Source: an uncultured Actinomyces sp. (GTDB taxonomy: Bacteria; Actinomycetota; Actinomycetes; Actinomycetales; Actinomycetaceae). From it: DNA of 64,000 nt. The stretch covers positions 102,970 through 166,969 of the forward strand of contig URAS01000004.1 in assembly GCA_900545825.1 (NCBI GenBank). The letters are read 5' to 3'. Made by a program: the position numbers and the translations under genes. The notes under the pieces were generated by a model. It did no database searches. It saw only the letters and a list, made by a program, of their open reading frames with translations, and was not told the DNA's origin. How positions within the stretch are numbered: the first letter of the stretch is position 1; each line of letters starts with the position of its first letter. Positions 8,656 through 16,051 of this stretch are shown piece by piece.

Positions 8656-10020
8656 ATGACCTCTTCACCGACGACAGCTTTGCTGACGGATATGTACGAA
8701 TTGACCATGGTGGACGCCGCTTTAGCATCGGGAGTGGCCAACCGCCAATCGGTATTCGAACTATTTGGGCGTCGTTTACCTCCAGCCCGCCGCTTCGGCG
8801 TTGTCGCCGGCTGCGCCCGAATCCTCGAGGCGCTCGAGCGCTTCACCTTCGACAGTGACGACATCGATTACCTGCACCGACAGAAAATCGTGTCGGACGA
8901 TGCCCTCGATTATTTGCGGACCTATCAGTTCACCGGCGACATTATGGGTTACCGCGAGGGCGAATGCTATTTCGAGAATTCGCCACTTCTTACCGTGCGC
9001 GGAACGTTCGCCGAGGCCGTCGTCTTGGAGACGCTGGCGCTGTCGATTCTCAACTATGACTGCGCGGTCGCGTCGGCCGCGTCGCGCGTGACGATCGCGT
9101 CGCACGGACGCCCCTGCATGGACATGGGTGCGCGCCGCACGCACGAACGCTCGGCCGTTTCCGCGGCTCGCGCGGCCTTTATCGGAGGTTTTGCGGGCAC
9201 GTCCAACCTCGAGGCCGGCAAGCGGTACGGCATCCCGACGATCGGCACGTCCGCGCACTCGTTCACCCTGATCCACGACGACGAAGAGGCGGCGTTCCGT
9301 TCGCAGGTCGCCAAGATGGGGCCGGGTACGACCCTCTTGGTCGACACGTACAACGTCGAACGCGGCGTCGAGCGTGCCGTCGCGATTGCCCGCGAGGCCG
9401 GCGGCGAGCTGGGGGCGGTCCGCTTGGATTCGGGCGACCTCGTCGCCCAGGCGTTTAAGGTCCGCGAACAGCTGGATTCGCTGGGCGCCAAGACGACGAA
9501 GATCACGGTGACGAACGACCTCGACGAGTACGCGATCGCGTCGCTGGGTGCCGCGCCCGTCGATTCGTACGGCGTCGGCACCAAGCTGGTGACCGGCTCG
9601 GGGATTCCCACGGCCGCCCTCGTCTACAAGCTCGTCCAGTACGACGACGAGGACGGTGTGCGCCACGACGTCGCCAAGAAGTCAGCGTCGAAGCAGACGG
9701 TCGGCGGGCTGAAGTACGCTGGCCGTGCGATCGGCGAAGACGGTTACGCCACCGAGGAACTGATCGTCGTGGCCGACGACGCCGACCAGGCCGCGCAGGT
9801 CTTCGAGGCCGAGGGCGCCAGGCCGCTGCAGGTCATCTACGTCAAGGACGGCCAGATCGACCGGTCGTTCATGGGGCCGCAGGCGCTGCTGGACGCCCAG
9901 GCACACCACGTGCGTTCGCGCAACGAGCTGCCCTATTCGGGATGGCGCTTGTCGGCGGGCGAGCCGGCGATCCCCACGCGCTACATCGATGCGGCGAACC
10001 GGCCCGACAAGACCGAATAG
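8656..10020 (+). CDS. pncB: Nicotinate phosphoribosyltransferase
   Basis: 454 residues. The enzyme joins nicotinate and PRPP, with ATP, to make nicotinate mononucleotide in the Preiss-Handler NAD salvage route. The start TALLTDMYELTMVDAAL, the GARRTHERSAV block, the GTSAHSFTLIHDDEEAAF segment with the phosphorylatable His region, and RLDSGDL are family signatures. The last 30 or so residues (GWRLSAGEPAIPTRYID) are typical of actinobacterial PncB. It diverges from clpS, as mycobacterial pncB1 does. Confidence 0.95.
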   Translation: MTSSPTTALLTDMYELTMVDAALASGVANRQSVFELFGRRLPPARRFGVVAGCARILEALERFTFDSDDIDYLHRQKIVSDDALDYLRTYQFTGDIMGYREGECYFENSPLLTVRGTFAEAVVLETLALSILNYDCAVASAASRVTIASHGRPCMDMGARRTHERSAVSAARAAFIGGFAGTSNLEAGKRYGIPTIGTSAHSFTLIHDDEEAAFRSQVAKMGPGTTLLVDTYNVERGVERAVAIAREAGGELGAVRLDSGDLVAQAFKVREQLDSLGAKTTKITVTNDLDEYAIASLGAAPVDSYGVGTKLVTGSGIPTAALVYKLVQYDDEDGVRHDVAKKSASKQTVGGLKYAGRAIGEDGYATEELIVVADDADQAAQVFEAEGARPLQVIYVKDGQIDRSFMGPQALLDAQAHHVRSRNELPYSGWRLSAGEPAIPTRYIDAANRPDKTE

Positions 10021-10041
10021 CCGCAACAAGGACGGCTTCAC

Positions 10042-10069
10042 GGGCGCGTCGCCTCATGGCGGCGCGCCC
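10042..10069. terminator. Bidirectional hairpin between pncB and the helicase gene
   Basis: 12-bp arms 10042-10053 and 10058-10069 around a TCAT loop, with one wobble pair. It sits between two convergent genes. Confidence 0.6.
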
Positions 10070-10077
10070 GCGCGCAT

Positions 10078-11913
10078 TTACCCGGTTTTTCCGACGAACC
10101 AGGCGCGGAGCATGGTAACGCGCTTGGCGATGTCTTCCGTCGTCGCCTGGGCGACCTGGGGGCCGCCGCAGCGGCGGCGCAGCTCGGCGTGGATCGCCGC
10201 GTGCGGCTGGGAGGTGCGCCGCGAATACTGCGCGACCAGCCGGTTGAGTTCCTTGCGTTTGGCGGCGCGCTGGCGATAGTCGGCGACCTGGGAGTTGTCG
10301 TCGCGCTGGCCTTGGGCCTTTTGCGCGGCGCGCTGGGCTTTGAACTGTTTGACCTGGCGGTCGTGCAGCAGGGTCGCCACCTGATCCGGATCCAGCAGAC
10401 CGGGGATGCCCAAGTATTCCTGCTCCTCCAGCGACCCCACCTGGGCCGCCGTCCCGAACTCGGCGCCGTCGAAGAGGACTCCCGAGAATTCGGCGCTGGC
10501 GCCGAGGGCCTGGAATTCCCCCAGCAGGGTGGACGACGCCTGCTCGGTAGCGTTGGCCTGCGCCATCATCCGCTCCTCGATGGTCGGCGCATCCGGGTTG
10601 ACGACCCGGTCGAGGGCGTGGTCGCGCTGGACCTCCATTTCGGAAGCCATCCCCAGTAGCGGCCTGACCGACGGGAGGAACAGGCTGGCGACCTCTCCCC
10701 TCTTGCGGGCACGCACGAAACGGCCGACGGCCTGGGCGAAGTACAGCGGCGTCGAGGTCGACGTCGCGTACACGCCGACGCACAGGCGCGGCACGTCGAC
10801 GCCCTCGGAGACCATGCGCACGGCGACCATCCATTTTTCGTCAGAGTCGCGGAAGTCCTCGATGCGTTCCGACGCACCCGAATCGTCGGAGAGGACGACG
10901 ACGGGCTCGCGGCCGGTGATCGCGGCCAGATGGGCGGCGTAGGCGCGGGCGGCCTTTTGGTTCGACGCGATGACGAGGCCACCGGCGTCGGGGATCTGGC
11001 GTCGCACCTGGTCAAGGCGTTGATCGGCGGCGGCGAGGACCTCGGGGATCCACTGGCCCGACGGATCGAGCGCCGTCCTCCACGCCTGTTTTTCCATCGC
11101 TTTCGTCGTCGGCTCGCCCAGTCGGGCCGCCATCTGTTCGCCCTGGCTGGTCTGCCACTGCATGTCGCCGGAATACGAGTGGAAAATGATCGGGCGGACG
11201 ACGCCGTCTTTGAGGGCCTCGCCGTATCCGTACGTGTAGTCCGCCCGGGAGCGGCGAATACCGTTTTCCTCCTCGATGTAGCGGACGTAGGGAATCGGCG
11301 TCGTGTCGGAGCGGAAGGGCGTGCCCGTCAGGCACAGTCGGCGGGCGGCTGCGGTGAATGCGTCGCGGACGCCGTCGCCCCACGAGAGGGCGTCGCCGGC
11401 ATGGTGGATCTCGTCGAAGATGACGAGCGTGGGGAACGACCGGGTGCGCTGAGCGTGCAGGCCAGGATTCTTTGCGACCTGCGCATACGTGACGGCGACG
11501 CCGTCGAAGTGCGAGCCCGCCTGGCCCTGGGAGTTCGTGAACGACGGATCGATGTGGATGCCCACGCGCGCCGCGGCACCGGCCCACTGATTTTTCAGGT
11601 GCTCGGTCGGGCAGACGATCGTCACCTTCGAAATGGCGTGGGCGCCAAACAACTCGACGGCGATACGCAGGGCGAACGTCGTCTTGCCTGCGCCGGGTGT
11701 GGCAACCGCGAGGAAGTCCCGCGGCTGGGCCCGCAGATACTGGTCGAGGGCGGCTTGTTGCCACTGACGCAGTCGGCCCGCTGTCCCCCACGCTGCACGG
11801 TGCGGATACGCCGGCGACATGTTTTCGGCGGCGAAAATCGATGCTTGGTGCGGTGTCTGATGGGACGAGGCCGATGCGGGGTGGCGAGCGGAAGAGTTGC
11901 TCGCGGGCGTCAC
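10078..11913 (-). CDS. DEAD/DEAH-box SF2 helicase
   Basis: 611 residues. Motif I is ATPGAGKTTFAL, motif II VIFDEIHHAGD, motif III CLTGTPFRS, and motif VI QAVGRFVRARKRG. This places it among SF2 translocases related to the type III restriction and XPB/UvrB-like group. The C-terminal 120 residues are basic and helical. I chose GTG 11913 because it overlaps the DUF3039 stop as GTGA (11910-11913). The upstream reading frame to 12045 lies inside DUF3039. The helicase-DUF3039 pair is common in actinobacteria, but its substrate is unknown to me. Confidence 0.88.
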   Translation of the reverse strand: MTPASNSSARHPASASSHQTPHQASIFAAENMSPAYPHRAAWGTAGRLRQWQQAALDQYLRAQPRDFLAVATPGAGKTTFALRIAVELFGAHAISKVTIVCPTEHLKNQWAGAAARVGIHIDPSFTNSQGQAGSHFDGVAVTYAQVAKNPGLHAQRTRSFPTLVIFDEIHHAGDALSWGDGVRDAFTAAARRLCLTGTPFRSDTTPIPYVRYIEEENGIRRSRADYTYGYGEALKDGVVRPIIFHSYSGDMQWQTSQGEQMAARLGEPTTKAMEKQAWRTALDPSGQWIPEVLAAADQRLDQVRRQIPDAGGLVIASNQKAARAYAAHLAAITGREPVVVLSDDSGASERIEDFRDSDEKWMVAVRMVSEGVDVPRLCVGVYATSTSTPLYFAQAVGRFVRARKRGEVASLFLPSVRPLLGMASEMEVQRDHALDRVVNPDAPTIEERMMAQANATEQASSTLLGEFQALGASAEFSGVLFDGAEFGTAAQVGSLEEQEYLGIPGLLDPDQVATLLHDRQVKQFKAQRAAQKAQGQRDDNSQVADYRQRAAKRKELNRLVAQYSRRTSQPHAAIHAELRRRCGGPQVAQATTEDIAKRVTMLRAWFVGKTG

Positions 11914-12230
11914 GAAGAGGCGCCTCCACCGTCGACGAACGGCCAGCCAGGCCCGTGGGAGCGCATCTCTTTGTAGATGGCCTGGCATTTCGGGCACACC
12001 GGGTAGCCCTTGGGGTCGCGCATGGGGACCCACACTTTGCCGCACAGGGCGACGACCGCCTGGCCGGTGCCGGACCGCTTGAGCCGGTCCTGTTTGACGT
12101 AGTGGGCGTAGCGTTCGTTGTCGCCGTCAGACTTTTCCGGTCGTATCTCGGTCCGTTCAAGAACTGACGTTCCGCCCGACGGAGCCGGGTCGCCCTCCTG
12201 GCGGGCGTAGGGGTAAGAGTGAACGCTCAT
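11910..12230 (-). CDS. DUF3039 family protein
   Basis: 106 residues. Several Cys residues (ALCGKVWVP and VCPKCQ) suggest a small zinc-ribbon-like core in its second half. The family name is assigned from the RYAHYV...G..V.ALCGK.W.P..DP...PVCP.C pattern. Its stop is coupled to the downstream helicase by GTGA, so the two products probably work together, perhaps with the zinc protein binding nucleic acid (inference). ATG 12230 lies 7 nt after a TACACT box. Confidence 0.87.
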   Translation of the reverse strand: MSVHSYPYARQEGDPAPSGGTSVLERTEIRPEKSDGDNERYAHYVKQDRLKRSGTGQAVVALCGKVWVPMRDPKGYPVCPKCQAIYKEMRSHGPGWPFVDGGGASS

Positions 12231-12237
12231 GCGTCCC

Positions 12238-12243
12238 AGTGTA
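12238..12243 (-). promoter_or_regulatory. -10 box of the DUF3039-helicase pair (leaderless type)
   Basis: TACACT on the minus strand, 7 nt before ATG 12230. Confidence 0.45.
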
Positions 12244-12300
12244 GGGCGCGCACCCGATTGCCTCCACCGGCGCCCTCGGCCAGGGCGGGTGGGTGGATAA

Positions 12301-12337
12301 ACGAAAGGACCCAGGAGCTGGTCCTGGGTCCCTTCGT
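12301..12337 (-). terminator. Terminator of the HU gene
   Basis: Arms 12301-12316 and 12322-12337 form a 16-bp stem (one G-U pair on the minus-strand RNA) around GCTGG. A short U-rich stretch follows in the direction of hup transcription. Confidence 0.8.
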
Positions 12338-12351
12338 TCGCTGTGGTGTCG

Positions 12352-12636
12352 TTACTTGTTCGACACGGCCTTCTTCAGGGTCGAGCCGGGCGTGATCTTG
12401 ACGCCGTAGCCCGCCGGAATGTGCAGTTCCTCGCCCGTGCGGGGGTTGCGACCGGTGCGCGCGGCGCGCTCGACGCGGTCAACCGAGAACAGGCCGGTCA
12501 CCTTCACCGTCTCGCCCTCCTTGAGCGAGTCAATGAGAACGTTCTGGAAAGCAGCAAGCGCGTTCTCGGCCTGGACCTTGGTCAGCTGCGCGCGCTCGGC
12601 GATCTGGGCAACCAGCTCAGTGCGGTTAACGGACAT
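12352..12636 (-). CDS. hup: Nucleoid protein HU
   Basis: 94 residues from ATG 12636. The ATG at 12642 directly abuts the GAGAGG site, whereas 12636 is 6 nt away, so I prefer the latter. HU bends and compacts DNA. The N-terminal helices (NRTELVAQIAERAQLTKVQAENALAAF) and the DNA-binding arm with RNPRTGEELHIPAG are intact. The arm keeps the intercalating Pro. It lacks the long Lys/Ala-rich C-terminal tail of mycobacterial and streptomycete HupB/HupS. A strong hairpin terminator follows. Confidence 0.95.
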   Translation of the reverse strand: MSVNRTELVAQIAERAQLTKVQAENALAAFQNVLIDSLKEGETVKVTGLFSVDRVERAARTGRNPRTGEELHIPAGYGVKITPGSTLKKAVSNK

Positions 12637-12982
12637 TGTCATCCTCTCGTTGATGGACGCGGGAGCGAGTCGGACTCGCTGCCAGCTCGTTTGACGCCCC
12701 TACTCTACTCAGAAACCGTGGCCACTGCGTATCCCTTGCTGGGCTTTTGTGAGGAAACATCGGGGTTCGCGCCGCCCTCGAACCGAACATAGGGCACGGC
12801 AATAGCCAGAACCGGCCTCAATCGTCTATCATGCCCTGACCACGCCGAAAACCGGGTTTTTCGGGCCGATTCATGGCCGCGACCACGCTTTCGCGGACTC
12901 ACGTGATCTTCGCAACACCGGCTCTCATTTTTAACGGAAATCACGCGGTTTTCACCCCCTGACACCCCCTCCCGGCGAGGGG

Positions 12983-13011
12983 TTGCGGCAACGCCAGGAG
13001 GACGGTAGCCT
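12983..13011 (+). promoter_or_regulatory. ssrA promoter
   Basis: TTGCGG (12983-12988), a 17-nt spacer and TAGCCT (13006-13011) resemble a sigma-70 class promoter. Transcription would begin near 13018, about 27 nt before the mature tmRNA end. Confidence 0.6.
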
Positions 13012-13014
13012 GGA

Positions 13015-13034
13015 GTTTCCGGCATGCCGGAAAC
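13015..13034. repeat. 20-bp perfect palindrome in the ssrA leader
   Basis: Positions 13015-13034 read the same on both strands, centred on GGCATGCC. It overlaps the predicted start of transcription and the pre-tmRNA 5' leader, so it could be an operator or a processing hairpin. Confidence 0.6.
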
Positions 13035-13044
13035 AATTCCATAG

Positions 13045-13419
13045 GGGGCCGATCGGTTTCGACGGTGGTTGGTGATTCAAGGGAAGCGTGCCGAGAATGT
13101 GAAGTCATCTCGCTAACGTCCTTCACAAACCAATAAGTGCTGAACAAAACCGCACTGACTTCACCCTCGCTGCCTAAACTTCGCGCGAGGCCTTAAAAGT
13201 CCGTCAGCCCGCAGATGCTTCAGCTGCGGATCCTGGCGTTGTCTATGAAGCCACTGGCGATGCTCCCCGTCACCCGGGGTATCGCGACATTTCGGTGACT
13301 GGGCCCGTTAGCCGCTCGTCTGCAGCTAAGGTTAGGGCCAAGCAGAACGCAAGCAGACTGCGCACGGAGAAGTCTTGAGGATTAGCCATCGGACCGGGGT
13401 TCGATTCCCCGCGGCTCCA
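13045..13419 (+). ncRNA. ssrA: tmRNA (SsrA)
   Basis: About 375 nt. The 5' end GGGGCCG pairs with CGGCUCC near the 3' end to make the tRNA-like acceptor stem. GGTTTCGAC follows the 5' arm and GGTTCGATTCC gives the T arm at 13398-13408. The tag frame starts at GCT 13139 and stops at TAA 13175, encoding AEQNRTDFTLAA. The discriminator A is at 13419 and the terminal CCA is not encoded. tmRNA with SmpB (28.7 kb in this window) rescues stalled ribosomes and tags the product for proteolysis. Confidence 0.97.
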
Positions 13420-13428
13420 CTGATACCC

Positions 13429-13457
13429 CCCCGGGACCCTCGTGGTTCCGGGGTTTT
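13429..13457 (+). terminator. ssrA terminator
   Basis: 10-bp stem 13429-13438 with 13444-13453, loop CTCGT, then TTTT. It begins 10 nt after the tmRNA. Confidence 0.85.
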
Positions 13458-13608
13458 CTCTTGCGGTGGCGGGGTTTGTGTCGAGGGCGGCGTCGACGTC
13501 CTCGACGACTGTCGGTGCGGTCCCACGAGATGCCGATCGACGCCCGGGTCCCCGGGTGGGTTCATCCGTAGCGGCGTGGCCTAACGTCTTGGCCTGGACA
13601 TCGCGTGT

Positions 13609-13953
13609 TCATGGAGCAGTCGGCGCGCTTCTTCTCTGCTGCGTTTCGGCGCGGTCATGTCTTCTTCCCACACCACACATCTCAGAGAACTCGCGTGCCG
13701 TCACACGCGGATCCACATCCGACGGCATGTGTGCAGTCACGTCCGCCTGGAAGCCGACGTACTTATAGTCCGGACTACTCATACTGAAGTACCGGTGCGG
13801 GACATGCCCCTCATAGTTCCCAACGCGACGCCACACATCCATTGTCGTTGCTGGTGCAACCGCAAAAAAGTCACGGAAAACCCACTGGGACTTGGCGTCG
13901 GCAGCATAGAACTCCTCGACCGCTTTTTTGATCATCGGGTCGTTGCTACTCAT
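13609..13953 (-). CDS. Hypothetical protein downstream of ssrA
   Basis: 114 residues; I do not recognise a family. It is soluble, rich in aromatic residues (WVFRDFFAV, DVWRRVGNYEG, PDYKYVGFQ) and ends in an Arg/Gln tail. Its codons are less GC-biased than those of neighbours, and an AAGG site lies 12-14 nt before ATG 13953. The gene lies just past ssrA, a common integration site, so recent acquisition is possible, but no integrase or duplicated ssrA end is visible. The C-terminal tail may be frame-shifted or decayed. Confidence 0.5.
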   Translation of the reverse strand: MSSNDPMIKKAVEEFYAADAKSQWVFRDFFAVAPATTMDVWRRVGNYEGHVPHRYFSMSSPDYKYVGFQADVTAHMPSDVDPRVTAREFSEMCGVGRRHDRAETQQRRSAPTAP

Positions 13954-14019
13954 GCCAATACGTCACCTTCCCTGCCGGCCGCAGTCAGCACCCGCGCGGC
14001 ACCAGCTCGATGCGACTGG

Positions 14020-14580
14020 TTAGTCGAGCACCATGCCCTTGCGGACCTTGGCGACGGCGTCGTCGCCGCGCAGGTAGCGCAGGATTTCCAGGCCGAACGC
14101 GACCGACGTGCCCGCGCCCTTCGACGTGATGATGGCGCCGTCGACGACGGCCTCGTCCTGGATGACAGTCGCGCCGTTCTCGGTGAGAATGTGCTGGAAA
14201 TTAGGGTTCGCGGTCGCGCGACGCCCAGTCAAGAGGCCCAGCTCGGCGAGGATCGACGGCGACGCACAAATCGCCGCGACCAGTTTCCCGTTGGCCGCGA
14301 AATCGGTGAGCGCCTCACGGACCGCATCGGTCGCTTTAAGGTTCGGCATCCCCGGGATTCCGCCAGGCAGCACCAGCGCGGAGTAGTTCCCGAGGTCGAC
14401 CTCGGCGAGCGTGTGCGTGCAGACAATCGGCAGGTCACGGGATGATTTGACCGTCTTATCGTCGCTCACCGCGACGCACTCGACGGCGACCTCGCCGCGC
14501 CGCAGCACGTCATAGGGTGCGACGGCCTCGGTCTCTTCAAAGCCCGGAGCAAACAGAATCGCGACGGTTTCTTCAGCCAT
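14020..14580 (-). CDS. DJ-1/PfpI family protein (YajL-like)
   Basis: 186 residues from ATG 14580, which has a strong AAGGAGG site 5 nt upstream; the longer frame lacks one. The DJ-1 superfamily includes protein and nucleotide deglycases, chaperones and oxidative-stress sensors. The conserved Glu lies in the GFEETEAVAPYDVLRRG block (residues 14-16). The nucleophile-elbow Cys105 is in AAICASPSILAELGLL. LPGGIPG and the GAGTSVAFGLEIL segment complete the signature. It is divergent from the amidotransferase gene. The exact substrate cannot be told from sequence. Confidence 0.9.
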   Translation of the reverse strand: MAEETVAILFAPGFEETEAVAPYDVLRRGEVAVECVAVSDDKTVKSSRDLPIVCTHTLAEVDLGNYSALVLPGGIPGMPNLKATDAVREALTDFAANGKLVAAICASPSILAELGLLTGRRATANPNFQHILTENGATVIQDEAVVDGAIITSKGAGTSVAFGLEILRYLRGDDAVAKVRKGMVLD

Positions 14581-14722
14581 GATGTCCTCCTTGCCGCGCG
14601 GACGCCCTCGCGGCGCCGCCTCCCTCCACGCTATCGCGGCCGGTGCTCCCAGGGCGAGGGGTAAGCCCCAGCCCGTCTGCCCGATCGCGGCGGCTTCCGC
14701 GCTTTTGCTAGCGTCGGGATCG

Positions 14723-15451
14723 ATGATTGTCATTGAGCACCAAACCAGCGTCGACGAAGGATATCTCGCCGATTGGCTTCCCCCTCACACGCTCGTGCGC
14801 CCGCACGCCGGCGACCCACTCCCCTCGCGAGCAGCCGCGCCGATGATCGTCCTCGGCGGCGAGATGAACGCCTACGCCGACGACGAAGCACCCTGGCTGC
14901 CGCGCGTCCGCGCTCTCATGGCCGACGCCGCCTCGCAATCCATCCCCTGCCTGGGAATCTGCCTGGGCGCGCAACTGCTGGCTGTCGCCATCGGCGGCGT
15001 CGTCACCGTCGGCCACGAAGCCGGCCTCGAGCTCGGCCCAACCCCCATCACGGCGACCGACGCCGCGGCAACCGATCCGCTGTTTCAGGCCATGCCGCCG
15101 CAGTGGTGGTCGCTGGCGTCGCACTCTGACGGAATCTCGCAGCTGCCCGCCGGATCGACCCTCCTCGCTACATCCCCGCGTTACCCGCAGGCGTTCCGAA
15201 TCGGCGAATCGGCTTGGGGCGTCCAGTTTCACCCCGAGGCCACCCGCGAAACGTTCACCCGCTGGGCACGCAACGACCTCGCCAATCGCCACAGCGCGCC
15301 GGCCTGCGACGGCGGATCGGACAGCGATGCCGCCCACGGCGCCGACTACACCCTCGAGGGCGTCCTCGCACTCACCGCTCAACACTGGGAAGACATGCGG
15401 CAGGCATCAGAAACGCTGATCCGACGCTTCGCGGAGCTCGCCGGCCGCTGA
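14723..15451 (+). CDS. Class I glutamine amidotransferase-like protein
   Basis: 242 residues from ATG 14723; earlier in-frame ATGs lie inside the divergent DJ-1 gene leader. The nucleophile elbow GICLGAQ (Cys80) and the WGVQFHPEA histidine are present, with a later acidic residue completing the triad. Proteins of this stand-alone type are often labelled GMP synthase-like, and some hydrolyse gamma-glutamyl compounds. No synthetase partner lies beside it. A weak TAGCGT box is 8 nt before the start, so expression could be leaderless. The substrate is unknown. Confidence 0.85.
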   Translation: MIVIEHQTSVDEGYLADWLPPHTLVRPHAGDPLPSRAAAPMIVLGGEMNAYADDEAPWLPRVRALMADAASQSIPCLGICLGAQLLAVAIGGVVTVGHEAGLELGPTPITATDAAATDPLFQAMPPQWWSLASHSDGISQLPAGSTLLATSPRYPQAFRIGESAWGVQFHPEATRETFTRWARNDLANRHSAPACDGGSDSDAAHGADYTLEGVLALTAQHWEDMRQASETLIRRFAELAGR

Positions 15452-15507
15452 GCGTTGGGGAATCCCCACGACACCGCAATCGTCCCCGTCGGCGGTCTCC
15501 GCCACGG

Positions 15508-15663
15508 TCACTTCGAGGGCGGCTGAGATCCCCGCTTGTCCTCGAAGTAGGCGGCCGCCTTCCTGAGGAACTCGTTGTCTTTCAGCAGCTCCTCGTGTTC
15601 CTTACGCAACCGCTCGAGTTCGCCGCGTTCGTCCTCGTCCAACTCGCGCGTTGTCTCGTTCAT
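15508..15663 (-). pseudogene. IS3-family OrfA transposase remnant
   Basis: A 51-codon frame, ATG 15663 to TGA 15508, gives a product whose middle reads ELERLRKEHEELLKDNEFLR followed by KAAAYFEDK. This is the leucine-zipper C terminus of IS3-family OrfA proteins. The N-terminal helix-turn-helix half is missing; an in-frame TAG lies five codons upstream. No OrfB with a DDE domain is present on either side. It is best read as a decayed insertion-sequence scrap between core genes and the large surface-protein gene. Confidence 0.7.
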
Positions 15664-16051
15664 GACACCACCGTCCTACGTGGCCGCGAGACACTTCCAG
15701 GTGTGGAGCGACGCAACAGCGCGGATCGGCGCGGCTGAAGGCGCTGACCTGCGGAATCGCTAAGCCCTCGATTTCCCCGCCCAAAGCCGCGCGAACGACG
15801 CGCTAACGCCAGGTCTCACCCGTGACGATGTCTTACGTCTCATTCGTGATAATCGCTCCACTTCGCAGTGTCAGATTGGGGTATTTTCATGGTGGTGCCG
15901 CGTGCGGCGCCGCCCTCATTGTGGCTGTGGCCAACCTCGGGGACCGCGTCGTCCTCTGTCGGGTTGCTCGCGGCCGCGATGAACGCTCTCCCATCCACGG
16001 TCTTCTCGTATGGAAAGGACTCGGTGGCGCACCCCGGCCACCTACGCGATC
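15664..16051. other. Gene-free stretch before the surface-protein gene
   Basis: About 390 nt with no supported gene. It has stretches of lower GC (for example around 15840-15890). It may hold the rest of the decayed insertion sequence and the promoter of the surface-protein gene. I found no inverted terminal repeats. Confidence 0.4.

Larger units (their letters stand above)
12643..13044. other. hup-ssrA intergenic region
   Basis: About 400 nt without a supported gene and lower in GC than its surroundings. It holds the hup leader and ribosome site and, at its right end, the ssrA promoter and a palindrome. A 106-codon frame on the minus strand (12705-13025) has no ribosome site or recognisable product and is left out. 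Confidence 0.6.

Noticed and set aside
13398..13419. 3' end of ssrA as an attachment site for the following gene
   Set aside because: I found no second copy of the ssrA 3' end in the window and no integrase.
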